A DNA stretch of 64,000 nucleotides, from NCBI RefSeq assembly GCF_001544495.1, contig NZ_FCNZ02000015.1, forward strand, positions 104,940-168,939, written 5' to 3'. The notes below the pieces were generated by a model. The model was not told the origin of the DNA, searched no databases, and worked only from the letters and a program-made list of their open reading frames with translations. A program made the translations under genes and the position numbers. The stretch comes from Caballeronia telluris. Lineage in GTDB: Bacteria > Pseudomonadota > Gammaproteobacteria > Burkholderiales > Burkholderiaceae. Numbering within the stretch: the first letter of the stretch is position 1; every line of letters starts with the position of its first letter. Shown piece after piece: positions 28,932 through 37,724 of this stretch.

Positions 28932-29560
28932 GTCGCCCTCTTCCATGCCGCCGCAAAAATGCCCGCGCCCATCAGCAGCGCGCCGCCCGTGCGGTTCACC
29001 GCGCGCTGCACCGAAGGCTTGCGGATCGCCCGCCGCGCGCCCGACGCCACGAGCGCATAAACGAACGAATTGGCCGCCGCGATGCCGACGAACGTCGCCT
29101 CGAAAATCGCGATCTGCGAGACGCTCGCCTGATGCGGATCGATGAATTGCGGCACGAACGCGACGAAGAAAATCAGGCTCTTCGGATTGAGCGTCGTGAC
29201 CGCATACGCGTGCGCGACGATGCGCGACGTGCGCAACTCGCCGGGCGCCGTCATGTCGGCGGCGTCGGCATTCACGACGGGCGCGCGCCACAGCTTCAGG
29301 CCGAGGTAGACGAGATAAGCCGCCCCGACCCACTTCACCAACATGAACCATTCCGCCGATGCCGCGAGCAGCACGCCGAGGCCCAGCATCGACGCGGTCA
29401 TCGCAGTCAGGTCGCCGAGCGCGACGCCGAGGGTCGTCGCCAGCGCGTATTTGCGTCCGTGTCCGAGCGCGTAGGACACGACCAGCAAGACGGTCGGTCC
29501 AGGAATCGCCACCAGAATCGCCGAGGCGATCGCAAAGGGCAGCCATTGTGCAAGCGTCAT
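28928..29560 (-). CDS. LysE/RhtB family exporter
   Basis: 210 residues with about six hydrophobic segments. The N-terminus LPFAIASAILVAIPGPTVLLVVSYALGHG contains the LysE/RhtB signature (PGP, then G..G). The family exports amino acids such as threonine, homoserine or lysine; the substrate here is unknown. The start at 29560 (MTLAQWLPFA) is the family start; the upstream open extension is not conserved. Coupled to the downstream NTF2-fold gene. Confidence 0.88.
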   Translation of the reverse strand: MTLAQWLPFAIASAILVAIPGPTVLLVVSYALGHGRKYALATTLGVALGDLTAMTASMLGLGVLLAASAEWFMLVKWVGAAYLVYLGLKLWRAPVVNADAADMTAPGELRTSRIVAHAYAVTTLNPKSLIFFVAFVPQFIDPHQASVSQIAIFEATFVGIAAANSFVYALVASGARRAIRKPSVQRAVNRTGGALLMGAGIFAAAWKRAT

Positions 29561-29962
29561 GCGCGTGTCTCCGTGATGTCGATGCGCCGATTTATCCACG
29601 AAGCGACGAGGCTGACAAGCCCTCCCCGCCATTGGCATGTTTCGTGGCGGCCGCACGAGCCTTTCCGGTGCGGCGCGCGTTAAGCGACGTGCCAATTTCC
29701 CGTCATGGTTTACCTGACCGACATTGCAACGCACCAAGCGAACTGCACGGCGTTCAGCAAACGATTAATGCGTGAAAGCGTTGAATGGAGCAGAACGGAT
29801 TATTAGCAGCCCTTTTAAAACCGCCCTGCGACATTTCGTCGTGTTGCGAACGCACACAAGATGTGCTTGTAACTTGCAATTTCTCGTCTAGGATAAACGC
29901 TGCGGATTAAGCCTATTAAATACATAGCTAATTCCCGATACAAATCCGCTTGGAGGCAAAAC
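29561..29962. other. 402-bp intergenic region, AT-richer than surroundings
   Basis: No gene seen. It must hold the divergent promoters of the LysE gene (left) and the small secreted protein (right). On the right side TTGTAA and TAGGAT are spaced 16 bp in the interval 29866-29893, a weak promoter match. A TTATCCACG sequence at 29592-29600 resembles a DnaA box by one mismatch, but stands alone. Confidence 0.5.
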
Positions 29963-30301
29963 ATGAAGAAACGCGCCAGTGCTCTTATTGCGATGGTCGG
30001 TTTATTCGCCATTCTTTCCGCGGCACACGCGGATAGCGTCCAGCCCCAGCAGACTTTCAAGTTCAAGCCCAATTCATACGGCTGTCTCTCGAAAGACAAA
30101 TTCGATTCCGCCGATCAGCACGCCCAGGCGGGCGAACAGCAGAAAATGCAGCAGTTCTTCGAAGGCTTCGAGTGTATTTCGACGCCCGTCGATTCGCATT
30201 TCCGCGTGTTGCGCGTGGTCGGCCACGACGTCGAATTCGTCAATGCGTCGAATAACGACAAACAAGGCATGTGGACGACCGATCGCTTCATCGATCAATA
30301 G
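29963..30301 (+). CDS. Small secreted protein of unknown function
   Basis: 112 residues. A signal peptide is clear (MKKRASALIAMVGLFAILSAAHA, likely cleaved after AHA), leaving about 89 residues in the periplasm. Two cysteines (in YGCLSK and FECIST) could form a disulfide bond. The ribosome site GGAGG lies 8 bp before the ATG. I do not recognise a family. Base composition is lower in GC than the neighbours. The next gene is convergent. Confidence 0.75.
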   Translation: MKKRASALIAMVGLFAILSAAHADSVQPQQTFKFKPNSYGCLSKDKFDSADQHAQAGEQQKMQQFFEGFECISTPVDSHFRVLRVVGHDVEFVNASNNDKQGMWTTDRFIDQ

Positions 30302-30327
30302 AGCATCAGCGCGTTTTAATCGGCGAT

Positions 30328-30363
30328 AAAAAAACGCCGATGCGATGATTAATCGCATCGGCG
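30328..30363 (-). terminator. Terminator of the araFGH operon
   Basis: A perfect 12-bp stem (CGCCGATGCGAT with ATCGCATCGGCG) and a five-base loop, followed on the minus strand by seven T. It lies 24 bp beyond the araH stop. Confidence 0.92.
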
Positions 30364-30387
30364 AAACACCCTCGTCGGAAACTGCGT

Positions 30388-31392
30388 TTAAACCACGCGC
30401 TTGCTGCGGCGGAATTGATCGAACAGCACCGCGAGCAGCAAAATGCCGCCGCGAATCAGATATTGATAGAACGTCGGCACGTTCATGAGGCTCATCGCAT
30501 CCTGCACCGAGCCCATGATCAGCACGCCGACCAGCACGCCGGAAATCGTCGCGACGCCGCCCGTCAGCGAGACGCCGCCCAGCACGCACGCAGAAATCAC
30601 CCCCAGTTCCAGCCCGACCGACGTCTTCGGATCGCCGAGACTCATGCGCGACGCGAGCATCACGCCCGCGAAGCCGGTCACGAGTCCTTGCAGCACGAAC
30701 ACCGTGATCTTGATGCGCGTGACCGGCAGTCCCGCGAGCAGCGCCGCCTCGCTGTTGCCGCCGACCGCGAGCACGTTCTTGCCGAACACGGTCTTCTTGA
30801 GCAGAAAGCCGAACACGACGAAACCGACGATATTCGACCAGATCGGATACGAAATCCCCAAAAACGACCCGCTGCCGAGTTCGAAGAACGATTCCTCGGA
30901 GATCATCACCGCGTCGCCGTGCGACGTGATGTAGGCGAGGCCGCGCACGACTTCCATCATCGCGAGCGTGACGATCAGCGAATTGATCTTGAACCGCGCG
31001 ATCAGCACGCCGTTCACGAGCCCGACCGCGCCGCCCGCGAGCACGCCCCCGGCAATGCCGAGCGTGACGCTGTGCGTCGCGGTGATGAGCGTCGAGGCCG
31101 TGACGCCGGAGAACGCGACGATCGACGCCACCGACAGGTCGACTTCCCCGAGCGCGAGCACGAACATCATCGTCACGGAGATGGAGCCGATCAGCGTGAC
31201 CGACAGCAGCAGGCCCTGCATGTTGCGCGAGCTGAGGAAACCCGGCACCGAGAACGACAGCGCGACGAACAGGATCACGAACACCATCACGATGCCGGAC
31301 TTGTTGATGAGATCCCACGTCCGCGCCGCGCGTGCGCGCGCGCCGACGCTTTCCTTCGGATTGGGTTGATTGGTCACGTTGGTGGTTTGCAT
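30388..31392 (-). CDS. araH: L-arabinose-type ABC transporter permease
   Basis: 334 residues with about ten hydrophobic segments and the permease motif of the sugar (CUT2) family (VNGVLIARFKINSLIVTLAMM; GLELGVISACVLGGVSLTGG). It forms the membrane channel with AraG. The start at 31392 has AAAGGA before it. It lies 16 bp after araG and is the last gene before a strong terminator. Confidence 0.9.
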   Translation of the reverse strand: MQTTNVTNQPNPKESVGARARAARTWDLINKSGIVMVFVILFVALSFSVPGFLSSRNMQGLLLSVTLIGSISVTMMFVLALGEVDLSVASIVAFSGVTASTLITATHSVTLGIAGGVLAGGAVGLVNGVLIARFKINSLIVTLAMMEVVRGLAYITSHGDAVMISEESFFELGSGSFLGISYPIWSNIVGFVVFGFLLKKTVFGKNVLAVGGNSEAALLAGLPVTRIKITVFVLQGLVTGFAGVMLASRMSLGDPKTSVGLELGVISACVLGGVSLTGGVATISGVLVGVLIMGSVQDAMSLMNVPTFYQYLIRGGILLLAVLFDQFRRSKRVV

Positions 31393-31408
31393 GATGTCCT
31401 TTCCGGTT

Positions 31409-32917
31409 TCAGCCTGGCAGCGCGAGCTTGATGAGTTGATCGGGCGACGCTTCCGCCTTCGGCAAATTGCCGACGATCTTTCCTTCGCGCATCACGAGCA
31501 CGCGATCCGCGACGCCGATCACTTCGGTCAGATCGCTCGACACGACGATCACCGTCCGCCCCGCTTCCGCGAGTCCGTACAGCAGGCCGTAGATTTCGCT
31601 GCGCGCGCCGACGTCGATGCCGCGCGTCGGTTCGTCCATCAGGAAGACGTCGATTCGTTCCGCGAGCCAGCGCGACAGGATCACCTTCTGCTGGTTGCCG
31701 CCGGACAGCGTGCCGATCGGCGTATTGCCGTTGCGGGTCTTGATGGCGAGCTTCGCGATGAATTCGCTGGCGGTGGCCGCTTCCTTCTTCGCGTCGAGGA
31801 TGTGCAGCGCGTTGTGATGGCGGCGGCAACTGATATTGAGGTTGTCCGACACCGACGCGATCGCGACGATGCCTTCTTGCTTGCGATCCTCGGGACACAG
31901 CGCGACGCCCGCGCGCACGGCGTCGCGCGGCGTGCTGAACCGGCGCGTCTCGCCTTTCAGGACGATCTCGCCCGCCGCCGGTTTAACCGCGCCGTAAATC
32001 AGCTTCATCAGCTCGGAGCGCCCCGCGCCGACGAGCCCGAAGAAGCCGACGATCTCGCCCTTTCGCACCTCGAACGACGCCGGTTCGGACAGCCCCGGCC
32101 CCATCAGCCCTTTCACCTGAAGCTGGACCTCGCCGATGTCGCGCGTGCGGTAGCCGTACACATCGCGGATCGAGCGTCCGACCATGCAGCTGATCAGCCG
32201 GTCGCGATCGAGTCCGTCGACTTCCTCGAAGGTCTCGATGCGCCGGCCGTCGCGAAACACCGTCACGCGGTCGCACAGTTCGTAGACTTCGTCCATCCGG
32301 TGCGTGACGTAGACGATCGCGCGGCCTTCGGCGCGCAGTCCGCGGATGATCCGGAACAATTGCTCGGTTTCACGCGACGACAGCGAACTCGTCGGTTCGT
32401 CGAAGGCAATCACGCGCGCGTTGCGCATCAGCGCCTTGCCGATTTCGATCATCTGACGCTGGCCGATCGACAGGTGCTTCACCTGCATGTTCGGATCGAT
32501 CTTTTCGCCGAGGCGGTCGAGTTCGCTGATCGCGCGCTTCACGAGCGCGCGCTCGTCGAGCACGCCGAAGCGGTTCGGCATCGCGCCGAGCATCAGGTTT
32601 TCCGCGACCGTCAGTTCGGGCACGAGATGCAGTTCCTGATAGATGATCGCGACGCCCGCCGCGATCGCCGCTTTCGTCGACGAAAACTGCTGTTCGACGC
32701 CGTCGAGCGACAGGCTGCCGCCCGCGGGCTGATTGACGCCCGAGAGCACCTTGAGCAGCGTCGACTTGCCCGCGCCGTTTTCGCCCATCAGACCGTGGAC
32801 TTCGCCGGTGCGCACGCCGAGCGACACGCCGTCGAGCGCGAGCACGCCGGGAAAGCGCACGGTGATGTTGTCGAGCGAGAGATAGGGATCGGCCGTGGCC
32901 GTCACGGTATCCGTCAT
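31409..32917 (-). CDS. araG: L-arabinose-type ABC transporter ATPase
   Basis: 502 residues: two fused ATPase halves, as in all CUT2 sugar transporters. Half one has Walker A GENGAGKST near residue 45, LSIGQRQ and DEPTSSL. Half two has the degenerate P-loop GLVGAGRSEL, then LSGGNQQK and DEPTRGID. It powers import with AraH. Spacing to its neighbours (78 bp after araF, 16 bp before araH) fits an operon. Confidence 0.93.
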   Translation of the reverse strand: MTDTVTATADPYLSLDNITVRFPGVLALDGVSLGVRTGEVHGLMGENGAGKSTLLKVLSGVNQPAGGSLSLDGVEQQFSSTKAAIAAGVAIIYQELHLVPELTVAENLMLGAMPNRFGVLDERALVKRAISELDRLGEKIDPNMQVKHLSIGQRQMIEIGKALMRNARVIAFDEPTSSLSSRETEQLFRIIRGLRAEGRAIVYVTHRMDEVYELCDRVTVFRDGRRIETFEEVDGLDRDRLISCMVGRSIRDVYGYRTRDIGEVQLQVKGLMGPGLSEPASFEVRKGEIVGFFGLVGAGRSELMKLIYGAVKPAAGEIVLKGETRRFSTPRDAVRAGVALCPEDRKQEGIVAIASVSDNLNISCRRHHNALHILDAKKEAATASEFIAKLAIKTRNGNTPIGTLSGGNQQKVILSRWLAERIDVFLMDEPTRGIDVGARSEIYGLLYGLAEAGRTVIVVSSDLTEVIGVADRVLVMREGKIVGNLPKAEASPDQLIKLALPG

Positions 32918-32995
32918 GGAAAACCTCGTGGCAGGAACAGAATGCGGGCGCCGCCGTTCAACGCAAACGAGCGAGCGACGCCCGCGCGAGGCAAC

Positions 32996-34000
32996 TCAGA
33001 TGCCGAGTTCCTTGCGCACTTCCTGCCAATTGTTGCGCACCATCAGCTTGCCGGTGGTCTGCGTATCGGCGGGCGGTTGCTTGCCGTTCTTGATCCAGTC
33101 GACGAGATTCTGCGTGCTGTCCTTGCCGTGCATCGTCGAACTCACGGCGATCGTGCCGTAGAAGCCCGTCTGCTCTTTCTTCTGGAACTCGGCGAACGCT
33201 TCGCCCGCGCCATTGATGCCGACGCCGATCACATCCGCGCCCGGAATCTTCAGCTGCTCGGTCGCGCGCACGGCGCCGAGCACGGTTTCCTCGTTGATCG
33301 CGTAGATCACCCACTTCTTGATGTTCGGATGCTGCGACAGCACCGGCGATGCCGCGTTGAAACCGCCTTCGTCGTCGGTGGTCTTCTGCGGGGCGTCGAA
33401 GATGTTTTCCTTCTTGAAGCCGCCCTTGACGAGCGATTCGGTGGCGCCGTCGGTGCGCAGCTTCGCGGTCGGCAGCTCGTAGTTCGTGATGCGCAGCGCG
33501 CCCACTTCTTCCGGCTTCCAGCCGCGCCGCTTCATTTCGTCCGTGATCGCCGTGCCGACCTGATTGCCGATCTTGAACGCCGACATCCCCAGATGCGGCA
33601 CGTTCGAGAGCGGCTTGCCGGTCGAATCGACGAGCTGGTCGTCGACCGTCACGAACTTCATGTTGTAGCGCTTCGCGCGCTGCTGGATCGCCGGTCCGAG
33701 ACGCACGTCGGGCGCGCAGATCACGAAGCCTTGCGCGCCCTGCGCGCCGAGGTTGTCGATGGCGGCGAGCACTTTCTCGCCGTCCGGCGTGCCGATGTTC
33801 ACGACCGAGAAGTTCTCTTTCTGGCCGAGCGCGGACGCGGCCTTCTGCTCGTTGATGAACCACGCCTGCTCGGGCATCTTCACGAGAAAGCCGACCTTGA
33901 CGGGCTCGTCGGCGTGAGCGGACATTTGCGCGGCGAACGGCACGGCGAGCGTGGCGGCGGCGATCGCGGACAGGGTCAGGCGGCGAAGCTTCAGGTTCAT
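32996..34000 (-). CDS. araF: Periplasmic L-arabinose-type binding protein
   Basis: 334 residues with a signal peptide of about 30 residues (ends SAHA, then DEPVKVGFLVK). The mature part is a periplasmic binding protein of the sugar type (FLVKMPEQAWFINEQKAAS; GFVICAPDVRLG; VTVDDQL; GVGINGAGEAFAEF), very like AraF along its length. Ligand identity is by family. A good AAGGAG site precedes the ATG. Third position in the run is unusual: the aldehyde dehydrogenase homologue lies upstream. Confidence 0.92.
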   Translation of the reverse strand: MNLKLRRLTLSAIAAATLAVPFAAQMSAHADEPVKVGFLVKMPEQAWFINEQKAASALGQKENFSVVNIGTPDGEKVLAAIDNLGAQGAQGFVICAPDVRLGPAIQQRAKRYNMKFVTVDDQLVDSTGKPLSNVPHLGMSAFKIGNQVGTAITDEMKRRGWKPEEVGALRITNYELPTAKLRTDGATESLVKGGFKKENIFDAPQKTTDDEGGFNAASPVLSQHPNIKKWVIYAINEETVLGAVRATEQLKIPGADVIGVGINGAGEAFAEFQKKEQTGFYGTIAVSSTMHGKDSTQNLVDWIKNGKQPPADTQTTGKLMVRNNWQEVRKELGI

Positions 34001-34091
34001 CGTTGTCTCCTTGGGTTGAATGCGTGTTGCGGGCGCAGGCTTGTCAGCCCGTTCGCCGGGTTTGCTGCGGGTCTTGCGTCTTCTCTCGGTT

Positions 34092-35501
34092 CTAGCTCGC
34101 CATGTAGGCGGTTTTTGTCGTCGTATAGAAGTCGGTGTTGTCGAACGGCACGTGATGATCGACGCCCGTCGTCGGCAGGTTCACCGTCACGAGCGCGCTC
34201 TGGCTGTAGCGCCTGAAATGCGTCGCGCGCTGCAGCGACCGCGTGCAGATGCCGGCGCACAGCGCGCGCGGCGTTTCGTTGGCGAGATGGAGCGCGTGGG
34301 CGGCGTCGTCGGCGCGGATCACGACCGCGACCGGCCCGAAAATCTCCTCACGCGCGATGCGCATCTCGGGCGTTCCGGCCAAGAGCGCGGGCTGCATGAA
34401 AAAGCCGCGCGTCGCGCGTTCCAGCGGCACGCCGCCGTGCAGCAGTTGCGCGCCTTCCTTCCGGCCGGTCGCGATGGTATCGAGGCTCTTGCGCAACTGC
34501 GCTTCGTCGGCGAGCGGGCCGATGTCGACGCCTTTCTTCAGCGCGTGATCGACGTCCAGCGTAGCGAGGCGCGCGAGCATCGCATCGACGAAACGGTCGT
34601 GGATGCCCGCCTCCACGATCAGCCGCGACGACGCCGTCGCGCGCTGGCCCGCCGAGAAATAGGCGCCGTCGATGGCCGCGTCGACGGCGGTGTCCAGGTC
34701 GGCGTCGTTGAGCACGACGAGCGGATTCTTGCCGCCGATGTCGAACTGCACGCGCGTCTCGCGCGCGGCGGCGGCTTCGCGCACCGCCGTCGCCGTCGCG
34801 GCCGATCCGGCGAAGCTCACGCCCTGCACGAGCGGATTCGCGACGATCCGCGCGCCCGCCTGCCGCCCGCTGCCGAGCACGAGGTTGAACACGCCGGCGG
34901 GCAGGCCCGAGCGGCTCACGATGTCGGCGAGCGCCCACGCACAGGCGGGCACGCGCTCCGCCGGCTTGAACACGACGCAATTGCCGAAGGCGAGCGCGGG
35001 CGCGATCTTCGAGGCCGGAATCGCCAGCGGAAAGCTCCACGGCGTGACGACGCCGATCACGCCGAGCGGCTCGCGCGTGATGTCGATATCGACATTCGGA
35101 CGCGCCCAGCTGCGATGCGCGCCGCCGATGCGAAGTGCCTCGCCCGCGTAAAACCGGAAGAAGTGCCCGGCGCGCGTGACTTCGGCGATCGCTTCGGGCA
35201 GCGTCTTGCCTTCCTCGCGCGCGAGCAGCCGGCCGAGTTCGGCGCGGCGCGCGAGCAGTTCGCCGCCGATCGCGTCGAGCGCTTCGGCGCGCCGCATGCC
35301 GCTCGAACGCGACCACTCGGGAAACGCCGCGCTCGCGGCGTCGATGGCGGCGTCGGTCTGGCGCGCGTCGGCCCGCGCGTATTCGCCGACGGGTTCGTCG
35401 AGATCAGACGGATTCAGGGAAAGGCCCACGGTCGCGCCCGTCTCCCAGCCACCGTTCAGGTAGTGCTTGAAAAGCTCGGGAAGATGGGATTCGCGTTTCA
35501 T
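34092..35501 (-). CDS. Aldehyde dehydrogenase homologue lacking catalytic residues
   Basis: 469 residues, closest in pattern to the alpha-ketoglutarate semialdehyde dehydrogenases of pentose oxidation. The frame is intact. The three active-site residues of the family are all changed: the motif PWNFP reads PWSFP, the glutamate of the LELGGK-type motif is aspartate (QFDIGGKNP), and the nucleophile cysteine of GQRCTASSR is alanine (GQRATASSR; codon GCG). The C-terminus also lacks about 15 residues between HVPF and DFYTT, where the family has GGRK and a longer stretch. The general-position EEIFGP motif is kept. It heads the araFGH operon. A dead enzyme with another job, or early decay, are both possible. 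Confidence 0.85.
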   Translation of the reverse strand: MKRESHLPELFKHYLNGGWETGATVGLSLNPSDLDEPVGEYARADARQTDAAIDAASAAFPEWSRSSGMRRAEALDAIGGELLARRAELGRLLAREEGKTLPEAIAEVTRAGHFFRFYAGEALRIGGAHRSWARPNVDIDITREPLGVIGVVTPWSFPLAIPASKIAPALAFGNCVVFKPAERVPACAWALADIVSRSGLPAGVFNLVLGSGRQAGARIVANPLVQGVSFAGSAATATAVREAAAARETRVQFDIGGKNPLVVLNDADLDTAVDAAIDGAYFSAGQRATASSRLIVEAGIHDRFVDAMLARLATLDVDHALKKGVDIGPLADEAQLRKSLDTIATGRKEGAQLLHGGVPLERATRGFFMQPALLAGTPEMRIAREEIFGPVAVVIRADDAAHALHLANETPRALCAGICTRSLQRATHFRRYSQSALVTVNLPTTGVDHHVPFDNTDFYTTTKTAYMAS

Positions 35502-35588
35502 CGGCTGTCGACGTGAGCGCTCGTGTCTGGAAGTGCTCGAAGCTTAAGCAGTCGCGCGATGACTTTCCAATCAGTTTTCGGCCCATCG

Positions 35589-35608
35589 CCATATCAACGT
35601 TGGTATGG
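35589..35608. promoter_or_regulatory. Candidate LysR operator between the ALDH homologue and LysR
   Basis: A 20-bp near-palindrome, CCATA-T-CAACGTTG-G-TATGG, with only one symmetric pair mismatched. It lies in the 141-bp region shared by the divergent LysR gene and the arabinose operon, 35 bp before the LysR start. Confidence 0.65.
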
Positions 35609-35642
35609 CATCATCGGCGCAATTTCACCTCCGGGCGACGCG

Positions 35643-36620
35643 ATGGCGCAGAGTTATTCGAACTGGTTCGTGCGGGCGCGGCTAAAGACGCGTCAGTTGC
35701 TGCTGCTCGCGGCGATGGAGGAAGAAGGCAACGTGCGCCGCGCCGCCGACGTGCTCGGCATGACGCAGCCGGCGGCGTCACGTCTCCTGAAGGAACTCGA
35801 AGACGTGCTCGACGTGCGCCTCTTCGACCGCACGCCGCACGGCATGCACGCGACGCTCTACGGCGAAGTGATGATCCGCCACGCGCGGATGGTGCTGTCG
35901 AATCTGAGTCAGGCGCACGACGAGATTTCGGCATTGCGCTCGGGACTCGTCGGCCAGGTGCAGATCGGCTCGATCGCGACCGCCGCCGCGACGATGGTGC
36001 CCGTCGCGATCTCGCGCGTGAAGGAGCGCTATCCGCATCTGCAAATCTGGTTGCAGGTGGAGACATCGGATGTGATGCTGCCGCGCGTCGCCGAGGGCGA
36101 ACTCGACATCATGATCGGCCGGGTGCTCGAACGGCAGGGCCAGTTCAAGGACGCCGTGCGCTACGAGCCGCTCGCCGCCGACGAACCGCTGTGCGTCGTC
36201 GCGCGTCCCGGCCATCCGATGGAACTCGCGACCGGTCTGACGTTGCGCGGGATCGTGAACGCGAGCTGGGTGCTGCATCCGCCGGGCAGCGTGCTGCGTC
36301 ACCGCTTCGATCTGGCGTTTTCGCAGATCGGGCTCAATCCGCCGCAAAATGTCGTCAACACGAACAATTTTCTGGCAATTTCGAGCTTGCTCTTGCAAAG
36401 CGACATGCTCGCCGTCGTGCCGGCGGAAGTCGCGCAGCAGTACGAGGAGTCCGGCGTGCTGAAGCGCCTGGCGATCGATTTGCCGTGCCGGATGGACGCT
36501 TTCGGTATCATCACGCGGCAAACGCAATTGCTGTCGCCGGCGGCGACGCTCATGCTCAACGCATTGCGCGACGCGGCCACCGAGGTGTACGGCACGTCCT
36601 TCGAAATTTCATCCGCTTGA
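35643..36620 (+). CDS. LysR-type regulator, probable control of the sugar operon
   Basis: 325 residues. The N-terminal winged helix (LLLLAAMEEEGNVRRAADVLGMTQPAASRLLKEL in two pieces, residues about 18-50) and the PBP-like effector domain are present (GLVGQVQIGSIATAAATMVPVA; HPPGSVLRHRFD). The start at 35643 gives MAQSYSNWFVRARLK. It is divergent from the arabinose-type operon, the classic LysR arrangement. The effector is likely a sugar or sugar acid, by analogy with GbpR-like regulators; this is inference. Confidence 0.85.
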   Translation: MAQSYSNWFVRARLKTRQLLLLAAMEEEGNVRRAADVLGMTQPAASRLLKELEDVLDVRLFDRTPHGMHATLYGEVMIRHARMVLSNLSQAHDEISALRSGLVGQVQIGSIATAAATMVPVAISRVKERYPHLQIWLQVETSDVMLPRVAEGELDIMIGRVLERQGQFKDAVRYEPLAADEPLCVVARPGHPMELATGLTLRGIVNASWVLHPPGSVLRHRFDLAFSQIGLNPPQNVVNTNNFLAISSLLLQSDMLAVVPAEVAQQYEESGVLKRLAIDLPCRMDAFGIITRQTQLLSPAATLMLNALRDAATEVYGTSFEISSA

Positions 36621-36664
36621 CCCTTTTTCCTAACCGGCCCGCGCGGCCGGTCTTCCGGTGTTGC

Positions 36665-37216
36665 ATGGCCCTCAAATCGACGATTTACAAAGCGGAACTC
36701 CAGATTGCCGACATGGATCGGCACTATTACGGCGACCATTCGCTGACCATCGCGCGTCATCCGTCCGAAACCGACGAGCGGATGATGGTGCGCGTCGCGG
36801 CGTTCGGCATGTTCGCCGACGAACGGCTCGAATTCTGCAAGGGTCTCTCCGATACCGACGAGCCCGATCTCTGGCAGAAGGACCTCACCGGGCAGATCGA
36901 GACGTGGATCGAAGCGGGGCAGCCCGACGAGCGGCGCATCGCGAAGGCGAGCGGGCGCGCGGCGCGCGTGATCGTGATCGCCTACGCGGGGCGCACGTCG
37001 GACATCTGGTGGCAGGGCGTGAAGGGCAAGGTCGAGCGGATGCAAAACGTGACCGTATGGTCGCTCAAGGACGGCGTGGCGGAGTCGCTCGGCAAGCTCG
37101 CCGAACGCACGATGCGCCTGCAGATGACCGTGCAGGACGGCGAGGTGTCGCTTGGCAGCGCGACGGCGGACCCGGTCGCGGTCGAATGGACGGTGCTGAA
37201 GGCGGCTTCGAAGTAG
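36665..37216 (+). CDS. yaeQ: YaeQ family protein
   Basis: 183 residues beginning MALKSTIYKAELQIADMDR, with HPSETDERMMVRV, DEPDLWQKDLTG and GRTSDIWWQGV, the YaeQ pattern. The family has a PD-(D/E)XK-nuclease-like fold; its biochemical role is not established. The acidic pair in the EPDLW region is kept. It follows the LysR gene by 44 bp, with no functional tie evident. Confidence 0.9.
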   Translation: MALKSTIYKAELQIADMDRHYYGDHSLTIARHPSETDERMMVRVAAFGMFADERLEFCKGLSDTDEPDLWQKDLTGQIETWIEAGQPDERRIAKASGRAARVIVIAYAGRTSDIWWQGVKGKVERMQNVTVWSLKDGVAESLGKLAERTMRLQMTVQDGEVSLGSATADPVAVEWTVLKAASK

Positions 37217-37228
37217 TCGAAGCAGCGC

Positions 37229-37636
37229 TCACGCGTCGGGCGGACCTTTCAGTTCGATCATATTGCCCTCCGGATCGAACAGATACAGCGACGGGCCGAA
37301 GCCTTCCGCGCCGTATCGATCGGCTTCTTCGCCGATGCGCGCGCCATTTTCGGTGAGATGCTTGCGGAGCGCGGCCGGATCGAACGGTTCGACGCGCACG
37401 CACAGATGATCCATGTTGCGACCCGCCCCCGGCGCGCCGCTGTCCGGCCGGTCGATTTTCGCGCCGACCGCGAGCAGGTCGATCAGCGAACGGCCCGCGC
37501 GCAACTGCACGAGACCAAGATCGCGCTGTTCCTTTTCGATCGGGCATCCGAGCGCGGCGCCGTAGAAGCGCACCATGGTGTCGAGATCGGCGCAGCGGAT
37601 CACGACGTGATCGATTTCGCGGATGGTGAAGTGCAT
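37229..37636 (-). CDS. VOC family (glyoxalase-like) protein
   Basis: 135 residues. It begins MHFTIREIDHVVIRCADLDT, the first beta-alpha-beta-beta-beta module with its metal-ligand His10. Later come MDHLCVRVEPFD (second His) and LYLFDPEGNMIELKG (Glu ligand). Such proteins bind a divalent metal and act on glyoxal-type or aromatic substrates or bind drugs; the specific role is unknown. A GAGGAG site precedes the ATG. Converges with yaeQ, 12 bp apart. Confidence 0.88.
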   Translation of the reverse strand: MHFTIREIDHVVIRCADLDTMVRFYGAALGCPIEKEQRDLGLVQLRAGRSLIDLLAVGAKIDRPDSGAPGAGRNMDHLCVRVEPFDPAALRKHLTENGARIGEEADRYGAEGFGPSLYLFDPEGNMIELKGPPDA

Positions 37637-37724
37637 CGTCGCTCCTCGTTCCGGTGGTTCGGGACGAGTGTAACGCCGTCACGTTGACAACTCACGGCGC
37701 GACGCTGCGCAAAACGCGCAGGCG

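Noticed and set aside
29592..29600. A DnaA-box-like TTATCCACG away from the origin
   Set aside because: One mismatch, no second box nearby, and such 9-mers occur by chance in a genome of this size.
31370..34216. A 948-codon open frame on the plus strand across araG and araF
   Set aside because: It is the complement of two clearly recognisable genes; the composition is rich in Arg, His and Asp, as expected for antisense of GC-rich coding DNA, and no domain is visible.
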